64,000 nucleotides of DNA from NCBI RefSeq assembly GCF_947501905.1, contig NZ_CANMXL010000003.1, positions 574,664 to 638,663 of the forward strand. The letters run 5' to 3'. The stretch is from an uncultured Winogradskyella sp. GTDB lineage: Bacteria > Bacteroidota > Bacteroidia > Flavobacteriales > Flavobacteriaceae. The notes beneath the pieces are model-generated. The model was not told the origin of the DNA and searched no databases. It saw nothing but the letters and a program-made list of their open reading frames with translations. The translations under genes were made by a program, and so were the position numbers. Shown in pieces: positions 25,810 to 34,047 of this stretch (positions within the stretch are counted from its first letter, which is position 1; the number at the start of each line of letters is the position of its first letter).

Positions 25810-26757
25810 TTATGCATTGATATATACTGGAGGCCATACCTTTGGAGCACCATTTGTCATAGGTGCATTTAAAAGGTGTAAATATGAAAAACAAGAATGT
25901 TGTATTTCAACTTGTTTAAAGAACACTTGGGTTCTATTGAAAAAATGAACTTCACCTCTTACTTTTACTATAAACGCATTAGGTAATGGATAGGCTCTTA
26001 TCACTTGAACATATTCTGGTAAGGTTGACTCTAATCCATTGATTATAGCCTTAAACTCATCCGGACATGCTACATAAGGAGGTTCTGAACCGTATAAGTG
26101 TTTTATTTTATCTATATCAGCAAAGCCCATTGGAACAATATCATTGGGGTTAAATACTCTTAAACCACCAAATAGAAATGCTGTTTGATACACGGTTGCA
26201 AAAGCTTTATTACCTGCCGTTTCTGCGGCAAATGTTATGGGATATACTTTAATATGATTAAATGTTTGTGCCAACCATAAGGCTACAACTGAAGCTAGAC
26301 AACCTCCTTGACTATGCCCAGTAACATAAACAGTTGTATTAGAAGCAAAATGACTAATAAATTGATACAGATTTTGTCCTGTTTTTGAATCTACCATGTT
26401 GTTAATATGAGTCCATGCATCTGACATTCCATCAGATATCATGTTTTCTCCCATATTCCAAGGTAATGGCGCCAGATAGAACGAATCTGCATCAATAAAC
26501 ATGGATTCAACAGATTTAACAGTGCCTCTGATGGCCACTACATACTCATTGGTTAAACCATTTTTAACCACATAAACTCTATTGCTCCCATTATCAACAG
26601 GACCCCAAGCTAAACTCCAATTAGCTTGAGTTGCCAATGATTTATTAGCCAATTCTGAGATTAATTCAGTATTTGAGTCATAGGCTAAAGCTGCTAGCGT
26701 TATACAAATTTGAGGGATGTTATAAGCACCTCCTTCTAATTCTTTTGGTAAATCCAT
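25810..26757 (-). CDS. Class 3 (lipase_3) alpha/beta-hydrolase
   Basis: The protein (315 residues) shows the fungal-type class 3 lipase features: VVAIRGTV (oxyanion-hole RGT) near 73-80, the nucleophile elbow VTGHSQGG with S149, the aspartate in FNPNDIVP near 209 and a late His in RGEVHFFN. No signal peptide is seen. It probably hydrolyses acylglycerols or similar esters. It has its own upstream regulatory module (26812-26934) identical in kind to that of the amidohydrolase. Confidence 0.82.
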   Translation of the reverse strand: MDLPKELEGGAYNIPQICITLAALAYDSNTELISELANKSLATQANWSLAWGPVDNGSNRVYVVKNGLTNEYVVAIRGTVKSVESMFIDADSFYLAPLPWNMGENMISDGMSDAWTHINNMVDSKTGQNLYQFISHFASNTTVYVTGHSQGGCLASVVALWLAQTFNHIKVYPITFAAETAGNKAFATVYQTAFLFGGLRVFNPNDIVPMGFADIDKIKHLYGSEPPYVACPDEFKAIINGLESTLPEYVQVIRAYPLPNAFIVKVRGEVHFFNRTQVFFKQVEIQHSCFSYLHLLNAPMTNGAPKVWPPVYINA

Positions 26758-26811
26758 GGTAGTAGTATTAATCTTTAAAACTGTATACAGACAGTCATAG
26801 GTTTATAAATA

Positions 26812-26934
26812 TATTAATAGTCTTGAGTAAGACTCAAGAAATGATTTTAATTAAAAACGGGGGATAAAAATGCTGTGGAGGAGTATAAATGTACGAAAAT
26901 CATTTCAATTAACTGAGCTTCAAATAATTAAAAC
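26812..26934 (-). promoter_or_regulatory. Duplicated regulatory module, copy 2
   Basis: This is the second copy of the 25622-25746 module. It carries a perfect CTTGAGT-AAG-ACTCAAG inverted repeat (26822-26838) about 65 bases before the lipase start. The rest of the 26758-27083 gap holds two hairpins (26951 and 27028) and no gene. Confidence 0.65.
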
Positions 26935-26950
26935 AAAATTCATAAAAATA

Positions 26951-26976
26951 AAGCGCTTGTATATACAGGCGCTTTT
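26951..26976. terminator. Hairpin of the AAGCGCTTGT/ACAGGCGCTT type
   Basis: AAGCGC-TTGT and ACA-GGCGCTT form a near-perfect stem, flanked by A and T runs, between the two transcription units. It resembles the other hairpins of this region. Confidence 0.5.
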
Positions 26977-27027
26977 ATGAAGTTTAGAGAAAAAGTCCTT
27001 TTTCTGGCATCTAGTTATTGTACAAAT

Positions 27028-27055
27028 AAAACGCCCGTAGTTGTTACGAGCGTTT
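27028..27055 (-). terminator. Terminator after the Rhs-associated lipoprotein gene
   Basis: AAACGCCCGTA and TACGAGCGTTT pair with one mismatch; on the minus strand TTTTATTTG follows, 29 bases past the stop at 27084. Confidence 0.6.
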
Positions 27056-27083
27056 CTATATCAATTCCCTTAAATGGGAAACA

Positions 27084-27548
27084 TTATTTTAAAAGTGCTT
27101 TGGATGTTGGAGAGTAATTCTTAGGAACTAGTTTATCCAATTCATACAAAATTTCTTCAAGTTGTGGGTGAATGTATCTTTCAAATTTTATCGTTTTCTT
27201 TTTCTCATTCTTATAATATGTAAGATTTATCTTTATACCATCGAACCCTTCTTCTGAATATTTTTGTTGTAGTGTATCTATTTTTAAATCTGATAAAAAA
27301 TTAAAAAACTTTTTAGAACTTTCCTTTAGTAATTTCTTAGAAAAAATTAGTGAATCACTACAGTTTTCATAATCACAATTGTGATTTATTTTTAAACTAT
27401 CTCTTGTGACACCATAGATATAGTACTCACCAAGAGAACTATCATAGTTAATTAGATTTATTCTCGAAATAGCATTAACATCTTCTTTTGAATCACAGCC
27501 AAAAAAGGCAATTTGCAATAATAACAAAGAATAAATGATTTTTTTCAT
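27084..27548 (-). CDS. Lipoprotein, candidate immunity protein of the Rhs metallopeptidase toxin
   Basis: The start at 27548 is chosen because it gives a clean lipoprotein signal (MKKIIYSLLLLQIAFFGCDS, Cys at 18) and lies 4 bases after the stop of the Rhs tip gene; a longer frame upstream overlaps that gene. The mature part (about 135 residues) is a charged alpha/beta domain with two Cys in a short pair (DYENCSD, NHNCDY). Genes directly behind Rhs toxin tips usually encode the cognate immunity protein; an envelope lipoprotein would fit a toxin acting outside the cytoplasm. The immunity role is inferred from position only. Confidence 0.6.
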   Translation of the reverse strand: MKKIIYSLLLLQIAFFGCDSKEDVNAISRINLINYDSSLGEYYIYGVTRDSLKINHNCDYENCSDSLIFSKKLLKESSKKFFNFLSDLKIDTLQQKYSEEGFDGIKINLTYYKNEKKKTIKFERYIHPQLEEILYELDKLVPKNYSPTSKALLK

Positions 27549-27552
27549 AATA

Positions 27553-28587
27553 TTAATTTTTTGATTTCCCTTCCAATATGGTGGCTTTATCCGATTTATT
27601 AAAATTTGTACTAAATCTAGTAAATCCATGCCTTTTTACAGCCCATTCACTTATATTTCTCTTAATACTATAAGGTTTAACTCCATTTGCTGTTTGTGTA
27701 AAATACTTCTTTGATGCCTTCGGTACTGAAGAATAGTCAAAGTGCATATTCTCAGGTTTAGGTACCAATTCAAACAAATACGAAGCACTTTGAGAATTGG
27801 CTTGACCACCGAACCATTTTTGCTGACCAAGTTGCATATCTCTTACTTGAACACCATCGTAGGTATTACGTAAGTCAACTCCAAGACCAGCTCTAACTAA
27901 ATTTTCTCTATGAACGTTGTCTATTTCGTTTACTTCAATAGTAGTGCCAAAGTTATCAAAAGCATCATCAGTTGTAGCTTCCCAATAATAATTATCAGGT
28001 TTTCCATTCATTTCGTCCGATACATGACCTAATTCATGACCTAAAGAAACAGCAGGGTCTCTTTTTGTTCCATCTGCCATGTTTCGTTTTAAACCAGGTA
28101 AGAAATTTACATAATGATTACTTGTTCCATCTTCTTTTTCTATACTTTTAACATATTGATTTCCTTTCTTTCCAAAATTTCCAATTACAATATCGTCTTT
28201 GCTATTAGCCATTTCCAAAATCATTTTGGAACCTTCTTCAGTAGTCGCAAGTACTGCTAACTGGGCTCTAACTTTTTCGGAATATTCGTCGCTCCCAATA
28301 ATAACAATTCTCTTACCGTCTGGGTCTATAGCTATAGTGGGCATATTTGCTACAAAGGCATAAGGTGTTAAATTAGAATATTGTTCAGCTAATGGGTCAA
28401 GATTCATCCATCTGCCTAAACTTGCCTCATAATTTCTTGCCCCAAAATCATTCCAATTCAATCCTAACTCGTCATTTTCTTCCATTCCATTGTACCCATA
28501 CGGATGGTCGGTGCCGTTAATTATGTTATTATACCCTTTATGTTTTAAGCCAAATGGATAGTAACTACCCGTCTTTTTTGAGGGCTT
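27553..28587 (-). CDS. Orphan Rhs C-terminal piece with M91-like zinc metallopeptidase toxin domain
   Basis: The frame opens after a stop at 28590 and begins within an Rhs core (SYYPFGLKHKGYNN, then NWNDFGARNYEASLGRWMNLDPLAEQ), the usual last block before a variable tip. The first ATG is at 28485. The tip carries SLGHELGHVSDEMNG, an HExxH zinc-protease motif like that of M91/NleD-type effector peptidases. There is no start of a full Rhs gene upstream: the core is cut abruptly, as in displaced orphan tips of rhs loci. Expression would need recombination with a full Rhs gene or an internal start. A related full-type Rhs gene lies at 61.2-64.0 kb. Confidence 0.75.
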   Translation of the reverse strand, partial: KPSKKTGSYYPFGLKHKGYNNIINGTDHPYGYNGMEENDELGLNWNDFGARNYEASLGRWMNLDPLAEQYSNLTPYAFVANMPTIAIDPDGKRIVIIGSDEYSEKVRAQLAVLATTEEGSKMILEMANSKDDIVIGNFGKKGNQYVKSIEKEDGTSNHYVNFLPGLKRNMADGTKRDPAVSLGHELGHVSDEMNGKPDNYYWEATTDDAFDNFGTTIEVNEIDNVHRENLVRAGLGVDLRNTYDGVQVRDMQLGQQKWFGGQANSQSASYLFELVPKPENMHFDYSSVPKASKKYFTQTANGVKPYSIKRNISEWAVKRHGFTRFSTNFNKSDKATILEGKSKN

Positions 28588-28639
28588 TTACACTTTTTTA
28601 ACCAATGCCTCACATTTTCAAGCAGGCTTCTAAAGAACG

Positions 28640-29254
28640 TTATTTAGATGCCAAGCTATGAGCTAAGGCAATCTTAAAATTTAATTTTAAATCTACTACA
28701 CCAGACATATTTCTTTTGTAAGAACTAAAATATCTAGTATCCTTCAAAAGATGTCTATTATTTTTTTTATCATTAAAAACACCAGCGTAACCCGTAGTAA
28801 TAACCACAGCACTGTTTTTATAATTACTCATTGTTTTTGATGAGCCTAGTTCTTTCTTAAACAATTTTGCAAACTCATTCAATACTTTCTTCTCTGCATC
28901 ATTCAGCATGTAAATACTTTCTTTTCGTTCAGAACTCTTAACTTGAATCAACATAATATGCCAATAACGCCCTCTATTGGCTACTGCAAAAATATCCGCA
29001 GGGCTTTGACTTCCCTTTGATTTCTTTCCAAGATAACTTTGAGGTATCCCTTTAATACGCCTTAATATGTATTCTTCGGCTGCATCACCAGAATAACGAT
29101 TACTAGCAGCTCCAGCAAGACCACCTCTTTCAAGAATAACCTTTTTTTCTGTACGCCATTTAGCTACTATATCATCAACAAATGAATCAAAACCTTTCAT
29201 ATTCAAATCTACATATTTGGTACAAATTGACCTAATTTTTTTCCTGAAAATCAT
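28640..29254 (-). CDS. PD-(D/E)XK-like nuclease domain protein, unknown
   Basis: The 204-residue protein shows an order of residues typical of restriction-endonuclease-like folds: SGDAAEEYILRRI (E60/E61), SPADIFAV (D87) and HIMLIQVKSSER (Q104, K106). The QxK variant of (D/E)xK is known in some members. The remainder is rich in Lys/Arg and may bind DNA. A shorter start at the Met of MKGFDSFVDD is possible. It is divergent from the toxin-antitoxin pair and lies upstream of the Rhs tip. No specific family is recognised. Confidence 0.6.
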   Translation of the reverse strand: MIFRKKIRSICTKYVDLNMKGFDSFVDDIVAKWRTEKKVILERGGLAGAASNRYSGDAAEEYILRRIKGIPQSYLGKKSKGSQSPADIFAVANRGRYWHIMLIQVKSSERKESIYMLNDAEKKVLNEFAKLFKKELGSSKTMSNYKNSAVVITTGYAGVFNDKKNNRHLLKDTRYFSSYKRNMSGVVDLKLNFKIALAHSLASK

Positions 29255-29273
29255 TCATCTGGAATGATTTTTG

Positions 29274-29281
29274 TATCTTTG
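29274..29281 (+). promoter_or_regulatory. -7 element of the toxin-antitoxin operon
   Basis: TATCTTTG lies 22 bases before the antitoxin ATG at 29303. Because it falls inside a possible longer frame starting at 29264, it favours the shorter start. Confidence 0.55.
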
Positions 29282-29302
29282 ATTATTACAAATATTTATA
29301 TC

Positions 29303-29551
29303 ATGGGAGCGTTGGAATTAAGAGAAAAACTGATTGAGCAATTTAACTTGTTTATACAGGACGATTCAAAACTTATAGCTTTGGACGGTATCTTTGATTC
29401 TATAAATACATCTACTGCAGCCCCATCTATTGTTCCAGATGAACACTACAAAATTGTTGAAGAGCGCAGACGAAAATTTCACGCTGGAGAAACAAAAGGT
29501 GCTACTTGGTCTGAAGTGAAACAAAAACTGAAAGACAAATATGGGTTCTAA
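29303..29551 (+). CDS. Antitoxin of a ParE/RelE-type toxin-antitoxin pair
   Basis: The protein (82 residues) starts MGALELREKLIEQF and ends HAGETKGATWSEVKQKLKDKYGF, matching the addiction-module antitoxin pattern in which an N-terminal helix pair is followed by a flexible toxin-binding tail (ATWSEVK). The start at 29303 is preferred over 29264 because a TATCTTTG promoter box lies between them. Its stop overlaps the toxin start by 11 bases, the usual arrangement. Confidence 0.82.
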   Translation: MGALELREKLIEQFNLFIQDDSKLIALDGIFDSINTSTAAPSIVPDEHYKIVEERRRKFHAGETKGATWSEVKQKLKDKYGF

Positions 29552-29834
29552 ATTAATTATTGAACCTGAAGCAGAGCAAGAAATTATAGACGCAATAGAA
29601 TGGTACGAGTCCAAGCAAGTTGGGTTAGGTGCTGATTTCTTAAATTATCTTGATGGTTATTTTCAAACCTTAAAAAACGCAAAAGCAACATTTGAACTCA
29701 AACGAAAACCAGTCTTTAGAGAACTTCCTTTAAAGCGATTTCCTTATGTAATCATTTACGAAGAGTTCCATAGTCAAGTTATTGTTTATTCTGTTTTCAA
29801 TACATCTCAAGACCCAAAGAAAAAGAAGAAATAA
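29541..29834 (+). CDS. ParE/RelE-superfamily toxin
   Basis: The protein (97 residues) has the ParE/RelE fold pattern: EPEAEQEIIDAIEWYESKQVGLGADFLNYLDGYFQTLK, then RELPLKRFPYVIIYEEFHSQVIVYSVFNTSQDPKK. RFPYVIIYE is the conserved core strand and VFNTSQDP the C-terminal block. ParE-type members poison DNA gyrase, RelE-type members cleave mRNA on the ribosome; which applies cannot be told. Cotranslated with the antitoxin. It is convergent with the third gene of the Hachiman operon, with no gap. Confidence 0.88.
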   Translation: MGSKLIIEPEAEQEIIDAIEWYESKQVGLGADFLNYLDGYFQTLKNAKATFELKRKPVFRELPLKRFPYVIIYEEFHSQVIVYSVFNTSQDPKKKKK

Positions 29835-30647
29835 TTATTCCAATTGCATTATCGTTTTCTCTTTCATTATAAGCGCAATATCATTTCTCTCTTTTTTAAT
29901 TACATCGTCAAATACATTTTGTATTGGAGGAGACACCCAATATTGAGAATCTTCTGGTGGTTCCATTCCGACATCTCTAAAATCCACATGATCACTCGAC
30001 ATCATATAGTGTTCACTAATCGAAAATATAAAAGCAAAGTGTTGAACGAAAAGTTCATTTAAATCCTCAAGAAATACATCAAGTTTGATAACTCTATCCG
30101 TACGATGAATTTCATTATCGTTTAACAAAAGGTTATCGTAAAAATTGTAGTGCATGTTTTGATTGCAACGTTTTCTAATGTTCTTATATCTATCATCTTT
30201 ATACAGTAATTTCACTATATGAGAGACCGTTTTTTGTCCTTTGATATACTCAATCATTGTCTTGTAAGTTGGGATAGATTGCTTCCCTTTTAACCAATTA
30301 TCTATATCCTTGACGTGAAAATTATTTGAATCAATCTCGGTCTTAAGGTAAAGGTTTGTGTATACGTTGATAATGGTCACATCATAATACTTACGTAAAA
30401 GCGCAAACGAATCATTAATTCGACCTTTTGCTAAAACCATTTTTATAGATTCTAACGTTCCTTGAATAGACGAATAAGCATAGGTGTCAATATTAATAAA
30501 CGCACTTGTTCCTTGAGGCACCCAATGCATGACAATAAACGCTAACGACTCATAAAAGGACATATATAAGTCCAACCTTTTAAAAACATCGTGTTCGGTA
30601 TACTCCTTACCAAGTTTTTCTTCTATTGTTGGTGTTTTAAAACTCAT
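29835..30647 (-). CDS. Third gene of the Hachiman operon, HEPN-like protein of unknown function
   Basis: The protein (270 residues) is mainly helical. The block KGRINDSFALLRKYYDVTIINVYTNLYL (74-101) resembles the helix of DUF5677-like HEPN proteins, and RCNQNMH (R160 to H166) fits the Rx4-6H motif of HEPN RNases. Both are weak matches by eye. Its ATG lies inside the end of hamB (11-base overlap), so it is translated with the helicase and probably works in the same defence system as an accessory effector or regulator. Canonical Hachiman has only HamA and HamB. An alternative is an unrelated passenger gene. Confidence 0.55.
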   Translation of the reverse strand: MSFKTPTIEEKLGKEYTEHDVFKRLDLYMSFYESLAFIVMHWVPQGTSAFINIDTYAYSSIQGTLESIKMVLAKGRINDSFALLRKYYDVTIINVYTNLYLKTEIDSNNFHVKDIDNWLKGKQSIPTYKTMIEYIKGQKTVSHIVKLLYKDDRYKNIRKRCNQNMHYNFYDNLLLNDNEIHRTDRVIKLDVFLEDLNELFVQHFAFIFSISEHYMMSSDHVDFRDVGMEPPEDSQYWVSPPIQNVFDDVIKKERNDIALIMKEKTIMQLE

Positions 30648-33600
30648 AATCTTCTAAATTCAAATGTACATTCGGGTTAACAACAACAAGTTCCCATAAC
30701 CCTGTGGCATTTGCTTGGAAGTATATACCATCTAACCCTATAATTTCATTGGCATATAAATCTTTGATATCCCCAACGGGAATCATTGTTTTTAAATCGG
30801 GACTCACAAGATATTCGTCACCACTAATCCTTTTAGGAATTAATATTGTTACACCCGACAAGCGCTCATCATTAAACTCAAATGGTTCAATATAGTTAAT
30901 TATCTTAATTTCACTTTTGTTGTACTGAAGAAATAAATCAATCCAGCTGGCAGTTGTATCTGAAAAGACGATTTTATATACATCAGCGTTTCTAATAATT
31001 TCTTGTTTGTAGAATTTAATGCTTTTGTCCCATAGGTCATCATCGAAAGCACTACTTAGTTCAATTGCTGATTCTCGTGAGCGTATACCTGCTTGGTATA
31101 TTTTTACAGCGATAAGGTTTGGTAAACCAGTTTCAGATAAGATTGCCAATTCCTGTAGTACATCCGAGTAATCATCTAATTCTATATTTGATAGCTTTTT
31201 AGCAATACCGTTTAATACCCAAGGTAATCTAAACAAGTAGTGTTCATTGATTATTCTTTGGGAATTTACTATCGGTTTAATTTTTGCCATTGATTCTCCT
31301 GACAACCACAACCTTCTTATTTCTACTAAACGGTCGTTGTTAAGTATCGAATCCGCTAATACAGGGATTTCATTTATTAGTTCTTCTATTGAAGCAAGTA
31401 GATTTATTTTTTGTTCTATATCGTATTCTCCACAGTCGAAATAAGCTTCAATCAAATGGATAATATCAGGAAGTTTCTCTTCTAAAAGAAGATCACTTTG
31501 CAAAGGGATACCAGATTTTATGTGAGTACTCCATTGACTTTCATCACCACCAACAGAAGCTATAACACCCTTAACTCTTGCTTTTATAAAAGAAATAAGT
31601 TCTTCCGATTTTAATGCTGTGTCATCTTGGTTTTTTTCGAGTTGTATATATGCAAGCGATTTTCTAAAAAAGTCTTCCACCCAAGTTACATCAAGTAAAT
31701 CATCGTTACTTTTTGATAACTGATGCAAGCTCAATAAGGTATCGTCGATGATATCAAGACGTTGTATAAAGTATTCTTTTTCTTCCAGCTCTTCAAAATT
31801 ATTTTCTGCAATAAGCTCCAAAAATTTCTCAAAACTAATTCCTTCAAATCGAGCCGCTGTATACTTTAAGCTTCTAATTAAATACATTAGGCCACTTTCG
31901 GCATTTTGTATATTGGATTTCTCAAAGTATTTAAGAATCTCTTTTTGCTTATAGGTAATGCGTTTACGCTCTTTTATTGTGCCAGATTTTGAAGCATCTA
32001 ATGCGACAAGTATTTTCCCTTCTTGATCAACAAAAGCGCGTCCAGCTCGTCCAGCAATATTCCAAAAATCACCATATTCAAGTGGATTTCCTGCCTGATA
32101 ATATGTTGAGAAGATAACAGAAGACACTCCTAAATTCACCCCTTGCCCAAGTGTTGATGTAGCAATAATCACTCTCGGTTTTTCAGTTCGCATTAATCGT
32201 TCCAAGGGCACTCTAACATCAGACGGTAAATCCGAGTTATGGCAGAGAATTCCTTTCCTTGCATACGCTATCCAAAGAGAGTCCTTCCCATCAAATTCTT
32301 TGCAGGCTAATTCAAAAGCTGTCCAATTCTGATTATTCTTCCAAACATAATCTTCTGTCTCACCTAGCACTTTTACATAGGCTCTTGCCATCGTGAAAAC
32401 AGATTTTTTTCTACCTACAAATACCAATACAGAACCAAAGCTAAAAAGTTTTAATGCCGTAGCTGCAACAGCTTCGTTCTTATTGCCTGGAATATATTTA
32501 TCAACTCTTTCTAGTCGTTTACGGGGCTGCAATTTAGAGACGACAAATCTATTGTTGAAGGAATCTCTTTCATCGTCAGCACTCAACCAATTAAGACTTA
32601 CACTTTTTCCTGTCCATTGTAACGTACCTAAACGTTCTTCGGATGGTCTCCAGTCACTCTGAAATATATTATCTTCTGAACTTGTAAGCCAGTTTGATAA
32701 GTCTTTTGGATTGGGCAAAACTGCTGAAAGTACTACGAACTTACCACCATTTTTTTCAATGTGGAATCTTAACTCTTCAACAAATAATTCGTTTCTGGTC
32801 ATGCGTTCAGTAGCACCTAATAAGTGCCCTTCGTCGATAACGACCAGTTTAATCAGATTTAACATTTCAGAATCACTACGCAACAAGGCTTTTGCCTTCT
32901 CCTGCGTTGCAATAATAACATCGGTCTCTTGAATTAATTTTTCATCAATCTTACTAAATAAACTTCCTCCATATAATTGTGATACAGAGATTCCAATGGG
33001 ATTAAAAATTTTTGATATATCGTTTTCAATTTCAAACGCTAACGAGCGATACGGAGCGATAAATAAAATTTTTGATTTAGGGTCGTCCACCTTACAATTC
33101 AAAATAGATAGCTCTGCAATACGAGTTTTACCACTACTTGTAGGCATACTAATAATAACTCCCGAGTCATTATTGATAACCTTATTTAATGCTTGTCGTT
33201 GCGTAGTAAAGAATTCATGAATTTTTGTGCTTTTTGAAAATACATGCGAGTAAACAAATCTTTCTGCAAGGTGCGGTAAATCTGTATAGTGATTTCTTAA
33301 AACACTCCACAAAGAAGATTTTTCTATCCCGAATGCAATCAATAGAATTAACCGTATTACCCACCAAACATCAACATCTCTACTAATTTCAGCAATGTCC
33401 TTAAGGTCGATTAACTCACTTCTTGCTTTATCCAACAATATAATGTCTCCAAAATTTAAAAAGCTAATTATCTTACCAAGAGCTCTTGCGATAACAATTT
33501 CATAAATTCTATCTGGTGTTTGGTCTACATCTTTTTTATTAGAAAAATTAATATAGTTATCATCGATAAGAATTGAGTTAATCGTGTTTTCTAAATCAGA

Positions 33601-34047
33601 GAAGTTGCGTTTTAAATATAGACTCAAAAGCCCAGCAATTGTAGTTTCGTGTTCTACTTTTTTAATTAAGATAAAAGATTTCGAATATTGAAAAGAAGCA
33701 TAATACGCTAATGAAGAGATGAGGACGTGGTATTTTCGATAATCAACTTCATTATTGGCTGAACCATAGATGTACTCTAGTATTTGAGCACCTTTTTCAA
33801 GGGCATTATGAGCAAGGTCAATTTGCTCTCTTTCTGCCAGTCTACAACCCCAGTTTAAATACTGAAATGCTAACAAGGTCATTTCATTATCCTTAACACT
33901 ATAGTTTGGAAAATTCTCCTTGCTTTCATTCGTATTAAATAAAATGTACCTCGCATTAAGTTGAGCAATACGATCTTGTAGATACTTGTCTTCGTCAAGC
34001 TTATCTATTTCTTCTAAAATGGTCTCGATACTCATTTCCTTACTCAT
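30637..34047 (-). CDS. hamB: Hachiman HamB, Ski2-like superfamily 2 helicase
   Basis: The 1136-residue protein has about 290 residues of helical N-terminal region, then SF2 helicase motifs: FTTQRQALNKV (Q-like), MPTSSGKTR (Walker A near 302-309), FIAPYRSLA, ATQEKAKAL, VVIDEGHLLG (DEGH, 405-408), LSAVLPNP, IIATSTLGQGVNLGV, and NIAGRAGRAF (motif VI). The DEGH and AGRAGR forms are those of Ski2-like helicases. HamB helicases unwind or monitor DNA and restrain HamA. It overlaps hamA by 4 bases upstream and the third gene by 11 bases downstream, a tight operon. Confidence 0.88.
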   Translation of the reverse strand: MSKEMSIETILEEIDKLDEDKYLQDRIAQLNARYILFNTNESKENFPNYSVKDNEMTLLAFQYLNWGCRLAEREQIDLAHNALEKGAQILEYIYGSANNEVDYRKYHVLISSLAYYASFQYSKSFILIKKVEHETTIAGLLSLYLKRNFSDLENTINSILIDDNYINFSNKKDVDQTPDRIYEIVIARALGKIISFLNFGDIILLDKARSELIDLKDIAEISRDVDVWWVIRLILLIAFGIEKSSLWSVLRNHYTDLPHLAERFVYSHVFSKSTKIHEFFTTQRQALNKVINNDSGVIISMPTSSGKTRIAELSILNCKVDDPKSKILFIAPYRSLAFEIENDISKIFNPIGISVSQLYGGSLFSKIDEKLIQETDVIIATQEKAKALLRSDSEMLNLIKLVVIDEGHLLGATERMTRNELFVEELRFHIEKNGGKFVVLSAVLPNPKDLSNWLTSSEDNIFQSDWRPSEERLGTLQWTGKSVSLNWLSADDERDSFNNRFVVSKLQPRKRLERVDKYIPGNKNEAVAATALKLFSFGSVLVFVGRKKSVFTMARAYVKVLGETEDYVWKNNQNWTAFELACKEFDGKDSLWIAYARKGILCHNSDLPSDVRVPLERLMRTEKPRVIIATSTLGQGVNLGVSSVIFSTYYQAGNPLEYGDFWNIAGRAGRAFVDQEGKILVALDASKSGTIKERKRITYKQKEILKYFEKSNIQNAESGLMYLIRSLKYTAARFEGISFEKFLELIAENNFEELEEKEYFIQRLDIIDDTLLSLHQLSKSNDDLLDVTWVEDFFRKSLAYIQLEKNQDDTALKSEELISFIKARVKGVIASVGGDESQWSTHIKSGIPLQSDLLLEEKLPDIIHLIEAYFDCGEYDIEQKINLLASIEELINEIPVLADSILNNDRLVEIRRLWLSGESMAKIKPIVNSQRIINEHYLFRLPWVLNGIAKKLSNIELDDYSDVLQELAILSETGLPNLIAVKIYQAGIRSRESAIELSSAFDDDLWDKSIKFYKQEIIRNADVYKIVFSDTTASWIDLFLQYNKSEIKIINYIEPFEFNDERLSGVTILIPKRISGDEYLVSPDLKTMIPVGDIKDLYANEIIGLDGIYFQANATGLWELVVVNPNVHLNLEDYEF

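Noticed and set aside
27549..27629. Longer N-terminus for the 27084-27548 lipoprotein gene
   Set aside because: It overlaps the Rhs tip gene and destroys the lipoprotein signal peptide; the ATG at 27548 is better.
29264..29302. Longer start of the antitoxin
   Set aside because: A TATCTTTG promoter box lies inside it, so the start at 29303 is preferred.
32393..32662. Several plus-strand frames opposite hamB (30704, 31247, 31748, 32393, 32711, 32996)
   Set aside because: They overlap the helicase with clear motifs and show no family features.
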